Shown piece after piece: positions 7,132 to 9,580 of a stretch of 9,580 bases of DNA. This DNA comes from Anaerolineae bacterium (lineage in GTDB: Bacteria; Chloroflexota; Anaerolineae; Aggregatilineales; Aggregatilineaceae): the NCBI GenBank assembly GCA_016929355.1, contig JAFGJA010000186.1, forward strand, positions 1 to 9,580, given 5' to 3'. The notes under the pieces were generated by a model that saw nothing but the letters and a program-made list of their open reading frames with translations, did no database searches and was not told the DNA's origin. Made by a program: the position numbers and the translations under genes. Every line of letters starts with the position of its first letter. Positions within the stretch are counted from its first letter, which is position 1.

Positions 7132-8904
7132 ATGAAAGTCATGCTTGTTTTTCCGCCCAACTGGACGCCGACCATGCCGCATTTAGCGCTGCCGACGCTG
7201 GCCGCCTATTTGCGCGCGTATGGGGTCGAGGTGATTCAGCGCGATCTGAATGCCGAAGTGTTCGACGAAGTGCTGACGCGGCGCTATATCGAACAGGCTG
7301 TATCCCAACTGCGGCACGACTATGGTCTAAACGCGCAGAAACAACCGGTGCGGCGCGCATTGCCGAACCGCAATCAGGTGTTGTGGGCGTTGCAAAACGG
7401 CGAACGGCTGGCGGAAAAAGTACAGTCCGCGAAACGTATGGTCCGTAGTGAACGTTTTTATGATGGCACGGCAAGTTTGGACGCTTTTGAGGTGATCATC
7501 CAGGCTTTGGAGGTCGCCTCTCTCCCGTTTTACCCCGCGTCGCTGCATCTGCAAAGTTATAACTCGGCTTATTCGGTGGATAACAGTCAGGCGCTGCTGC
7601 AAGGTGTGGCTGATCCGAACACCAATATGTTTTTAGACATCTATCGGCGTGGTGTGCTCGCGGACATCGAACGCGAACAACCGGACGTGGTTGGTATCTC
7701 GATCCCGTCCATGCCGCAAATGCTCGCCGGGATGACGCTCGCGTATCTGATCAAAGAGGCGGGTTTGCCCTGCCATGTGACCGTTGGCGGGCCGCATATC
7801 AGCATGTTACGCGACGAACTGCCGCGCGTGCCAGCGATCTTCACTTTGATCGATAGCGCGGTGGTGTTTGATGGTGAAGTCCCGCTTTTGCGCTTAACGG
7901 AAGCCGTAGCGAACGGTCACGATCTGGCGGATGTGCCGAACCTGATTTACCGTGATGGCGATCACATCCGCGTGACGGAGCGCAAAATCCCGGAAAAAAT
8001 CGGTGAACTGCCCCTGCCGGATTTTGACGGGATGCCGCTTGGCAAATATCTCGCGCCAGAACTGGTCTTACCGCTCCTGACCGCGCGCGGCTGTTATTTC
8101 GGCAAATGCGCGTTTTGCAATGTGGGCTATGGCGAAGCGGAATCGTTTAGTCAACTGCGCGCCGAACAACTGGCGGAGCAAATGCAAACCGTCCGTGAAA
8201 AATACGGTGTGCGGCATATCTTTTTCTCGGATGAAGCCGTCACGCCGCGCAATCTGCGCAACCTGTCAGCTATTCTTGCAGAAGCCGGATCGCCCTTGCA
8301 TTGGGGCGGCTGTGTCCGGTTCGAGAAAGTGATCACACGCGAAGCGTTAGATAACATGGCGCGCGGTGGTTGCCGCATGATCCTGTTTGGCCTGGAAAGT
8401 GCTTCACAGCCGGTCATCGATCATATGGTGAAGGGCACGCAGTTAGAGCACATGAGCCGTATTTTGCACGAAAGCGCCGAAGCGGGTATCTGGAATCATA
8501 CCTTCTTTTTCTTTGGTTTCCCCGGCGAAACAATGGATGATGCCCAGCAAACGGTGAATTTCCTGTTCAACCACAAACCTGCGATCCATTCGGCGGCGAT
8601 AGGCACGTTTTTGATGGAACGCTATTCCCCGGCGCATCGCTTCCCGGCGCGGTACAGCGTTAAGCGTATCATTGAGGAACCGGATAAAGACCTGGCGATT
8701 TATTTCGATTACGAGGTCGAAACGGGCATTGATGCCGATTTAGCCGAGACGATCATGGCGCGGTTTATCGACACGCTGCCGGGTCGATCTTATCCGCAGT
8801 TTTACGCGAATGATGTGTATCGTTTCTTGTATGCCAGTTACTTAGCCGATCACGATTTACCCATGCCGCCCTGGTTGGCCCCCCCGGAATCCAGTGGCGA
8901 TTAG
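7132..8904 (+). CDS. Cobalamin-binding (B12-binding) radical SAM enzyme, substrate unknown
   Basis: A 590-residue protein with the two-domain plan of B12-dependent radical SAM enzymes. The N-terminus M-K-V-M-L-V-F-P-P-N and the later P-D-V-V-G-I-S-I-P-S and V-G-G-P-H-I-S segments form the cobalamin-binding Rossmann domain. It lacks the DxHxxG motif of base-off methylmutases, as is usual in this class. About 120 residues that match nothing I know (roughly 50-180) are inserted between them. The radical SAM core follows, with the cluster cysteines C321, C326 and C329 spaced C-x4-C-x2-C (G-C-Y-F-G-K-C-A-F-C), one residue more than canonical C-x3-C-x2-C. Next are G-G-C-R-M-I-L-F-G-L-E-S and F-G-F-P-G-E-T. 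Family members mostly methylate or rearrange unactivated carbons. The ATG at 7132 has GGAG 8 bases upstream. It starts 40 bp after the transporter genes with no obvious terminator between. Confidence 0.9.
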   Translation: MKVMLVFPPNWTPTMPHLALPTLAAYLRAYGVEVIQRDLNAEVFDEVLTRRYIEQAVSQLRHDYGLNAQKQPVRRALPNRNQVLWALQNGERLAEKVQSAKRMVRSERFYDGTASLDAFEVIIQALEVASLPFYPASLHLQSYNSAYSVDNSQALLQGVADPNTNMFLDIYRRGVLADIEREQPDVVGISIPSMPQMLAGMTLAYLIKEAGLPCHVTVGGPHISMLRDELPRVPAIFTLIDSAVVFDGEVPLLRLTEAVANGHDLADVPNLIYRDGDHIRVTERKIPEKIGELPLPDFDGMPLGKYLAPELVLPLLTARGCYFGKCAFCNVGYGEAESFSQLRAEQLAEQMQTVREKYGVRHIFFSDEAVTPRNLRNLSAILAEAGSPLHWGGCVRFEKVITREALDNMARGGCRMILFGLESASQPVIDHMVKGTQLEHMSRILHESAEAGIWNHTFFFFGFPGETMDDAQQTVNFLFNHKPAIHSAAIGTFLMERYSPAHRFPARYSVKRIIEEPDKDLAIYFDYEVETGIDADLAETIMARFIDTLPGRSYPQFYANDVYRFLYASYLADHDLPMPPWLAPPESSGD

Positions 8905-8917
8905 CAGTTCGCAGTGG

Positions 8918-9106
8918 ATGATCACGCTTATGCGTGATGTGTACCTGCTGGACGAGATCGACGGGGGCGAAATCTGGCTGGTCGATCCCCAAACCGAACA
9001 CGTCCAAGCTGTCGCTGATATGCTGCGCGTTTTTAATGAGATTGGGGCGCTGGTTGACGAGTTATTGATCGCTAACCAACAGTGGTTGCCGCGTTTCTTT
9101 GCTTGA
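8918..9106 (+). CDS. Small protein of unknown function behind the radical SAM gene
   Basis: A 62-residue acidic protein that I do not recognise. The first half is strand-like (D-V-Y-L-L-D-E, then E-I-W-L-V-D-P). The second half looks like one long amphipathic helix (about residues 27-52), ending in an aromatic tail W-L-P-R-F-F-A. There is no signal peptide, membrane segment or cysteine, and it is shorter than, and not clearly similar to, PqqD-type recognition domains. The start is uncertain. The GTG at 8894 overlaps the end of the radical SAM gene by 11 bases, ATG 8918 starts 13 bases after it, and ATG 8930 sits in the loop of a hairpin. No start has a good Shine-Dalgarno sequence, which favours coupling to the gene before. 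It could be a partner or substrate of that enzyme, but nothing in the sequence proves it. Confidence 0.55.
   Translation: MITLMRDVYLLDEIDGGEIWLVDPQTEHVQAVADMLRVFNEIGALVDELLIANQQWLPRFFA
8921..8938 (+). repeat. Short inverted repeat around an alternative start codon of the small gene
   Basis: ATCACGC and GCGTGAT are perfect 7-base arms around TTAT. As RNA this forms a small hairpin immediately after the ATG at 8918. The ATG at 8930 begins in its loop. It could modulate initiation of the small gene, or it may be a coincidence of coding sequence, since it lies inside the reading frame. Confidence 0.35.
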
Positions 9107-9136
9107 TACTAAGCGCTTGGTGCTATTCGGCGCGCG

Positions 9137-9580
9137 CTACTGTCCTTTTTTGAATTCCGCCAGCTTTTGAAATTCTTCGCGCTCCTTATAAAACTCATCA
9201 AGCGGATAACAGCCGGATACAAGGCCATTGCGCGGCGCAGTTGTGCAATCGCTGAAGGTCCGGCAGATGCGTTTGCGCTGCAAGGGTTTCCCGGTCAGCA
9301 CATCGGCGGGCATTTCGGGATAGGAGAGGACCAGGCGGCCAATCCCGACAAAATCCGCCATGCCGTTACGGACGACGTATTGCGCCACGTTGGGCAGCCA
9401 TTCTTGCAAATACGAATACCCGGAGCCGACAAACGTCAGATCGGGGCGATGCTGTTTAAGCTGCGCTGTGACCTGAATCTGGCGCGCGACACCCGCGAGT
9501 GGGTCTTCCGGTGGCTGGTAGCCATCCGAGGGTGGGAACAGGGCGGGGCGCTGAATGTGCGGCACATAATACGGGCTGCC
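9137..9580 (-). CDS. NADH:flavin oxidoreductase, Old Yellow Enzyme family, C-terminal part (cut by window edge)
   Basis: Read on the minus strand, the frame is open from the window edge to a TAG at 9137-9139, giving the last 147 residues. An internal GTG at 9565 could be mistaken for a start, but the frame continues upstream of it with fitting sequence. The fragment covers the end of an FMN-binding TIM barrel: F-V-G-S-G-Y-S, then A-D-F-V-G-I-G-R-L-V-L-S-Y-P, the phosphate-binding glycines and arginine typical of the family. A C-terminal tail follows with three cysteines spaced C-x5-C-x11-C (9209-9265). Relatives reduce activated C=C bonds of enones or enoyl compounds using NAD(P)H. The substrate-binding half lies outside the window. 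It converges on the preceding genes with only 30 bp between stops, so it is not part of their operon. Confidence 0.85.
   Translation of the reverse strand, partial: GSPYYVPHIQRPALFPPSDGYQPPEDPLAGVARQIQVTAQLKQHRPDLTFVGSGYSYLQEWLPNVAQYVVRNGMADFVGIGRLVLSYPEMPADVLTGKPLQRKRICRTFSDCTTAPRNGLVSGCYPLDEFYKEREEFQKLAEFKKGQ

Noticed and set aside
7139..7602. Minus-strand open frames within the radical SAM gene
   Set aside because: The plus-strand product is a well-supported enzyme throughout, and the antisense frames show no recognisable protein features.
9109..9149. AAGCGCTT palindrome, GCGCGCGCT stretch and T-run as a bidirectional terminator between the convergent genes
   Set aside because: Possible stems are short or have long loops, and the T-run lies inside the coding end of the minus-strand gene. 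No stable hairpin plus T-tract could be drawn for either strand.
9563..9565. GTG at 9565 as the start of a complete 142-residue minus-strand gene
   Set aside because: The frame stays open to the window edge with family-like sequence (G-S-P-Y-Y before it), so the gene is truncated by the window and does not begin here.

Overview
This window most likely comes from a member of the Chloroflexota (Anaerolineae-like). That is an inference from the protein types, above all a long, Tat-exported, non-lipoprotein family 5 solute-binding protein, and from the moderately GC-rich coding style. No rRNA or other marker gene is present to prove it. The DNA is densely coding and reads almost entirely rightwards.

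Layout. Positions 1-175 are a control region with a good SigA-type promoter and a perfect 19-bp operator-like palindrome over the predicted transcription start. Gene 1 (176-679) encodes a small soluble protein that looks like the PsbP/DUF1795 fold. After 126 bp comes a complete dipeptide/oligopeptide-type (Opp/Dpp) ABC importer in canonical order: binding protein (806-2770), two permeases (2834-3817 and 3828-5003) and two ATPases (5014-6036 and 6039-7091). A strong stem-loop separates the binding-protein gene from the permeases. The four membrane and ATPase genes follow with 2-10 bp gaps and must be one transcription unit.

Forty bases after the second ATPase starts a 590-residue cobalamin-binding radical SAM enzyme (7132-8904), followed by a 62-residue protein of unknown function (about 8918-9106). 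Both are co-directional with the transporter and no obvious terminator separates them, so they may be read from the same message. The last gene (9137 to the window edge, minus strand) is the C-terminal part of an Old Yellow Enzyme-type NADH:flavin oxidoreductase converging on the others.

How they may work together. The binding protein is exported folded by the Tat pathway, captures a peptide or oligosaccharide and delivers it to the permease pair, driven by the two ATPases. The substrate cannot be read from sequence. The long binding protein and the long extracytoplasmic insert in the second permease resemble importers of this superfamily that carry oligosaccharides at least as much as true dipeptide importers. 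The parts most worth a second look are the palindromic control region, a possible leader ORF with an almost ideal ribosome binding site ahead of the binding protein, and the pair of a B12-radical SAM enzyme and an unknown small protein. No mobile element, CRISPR array, tRNA or rRNA was seen.
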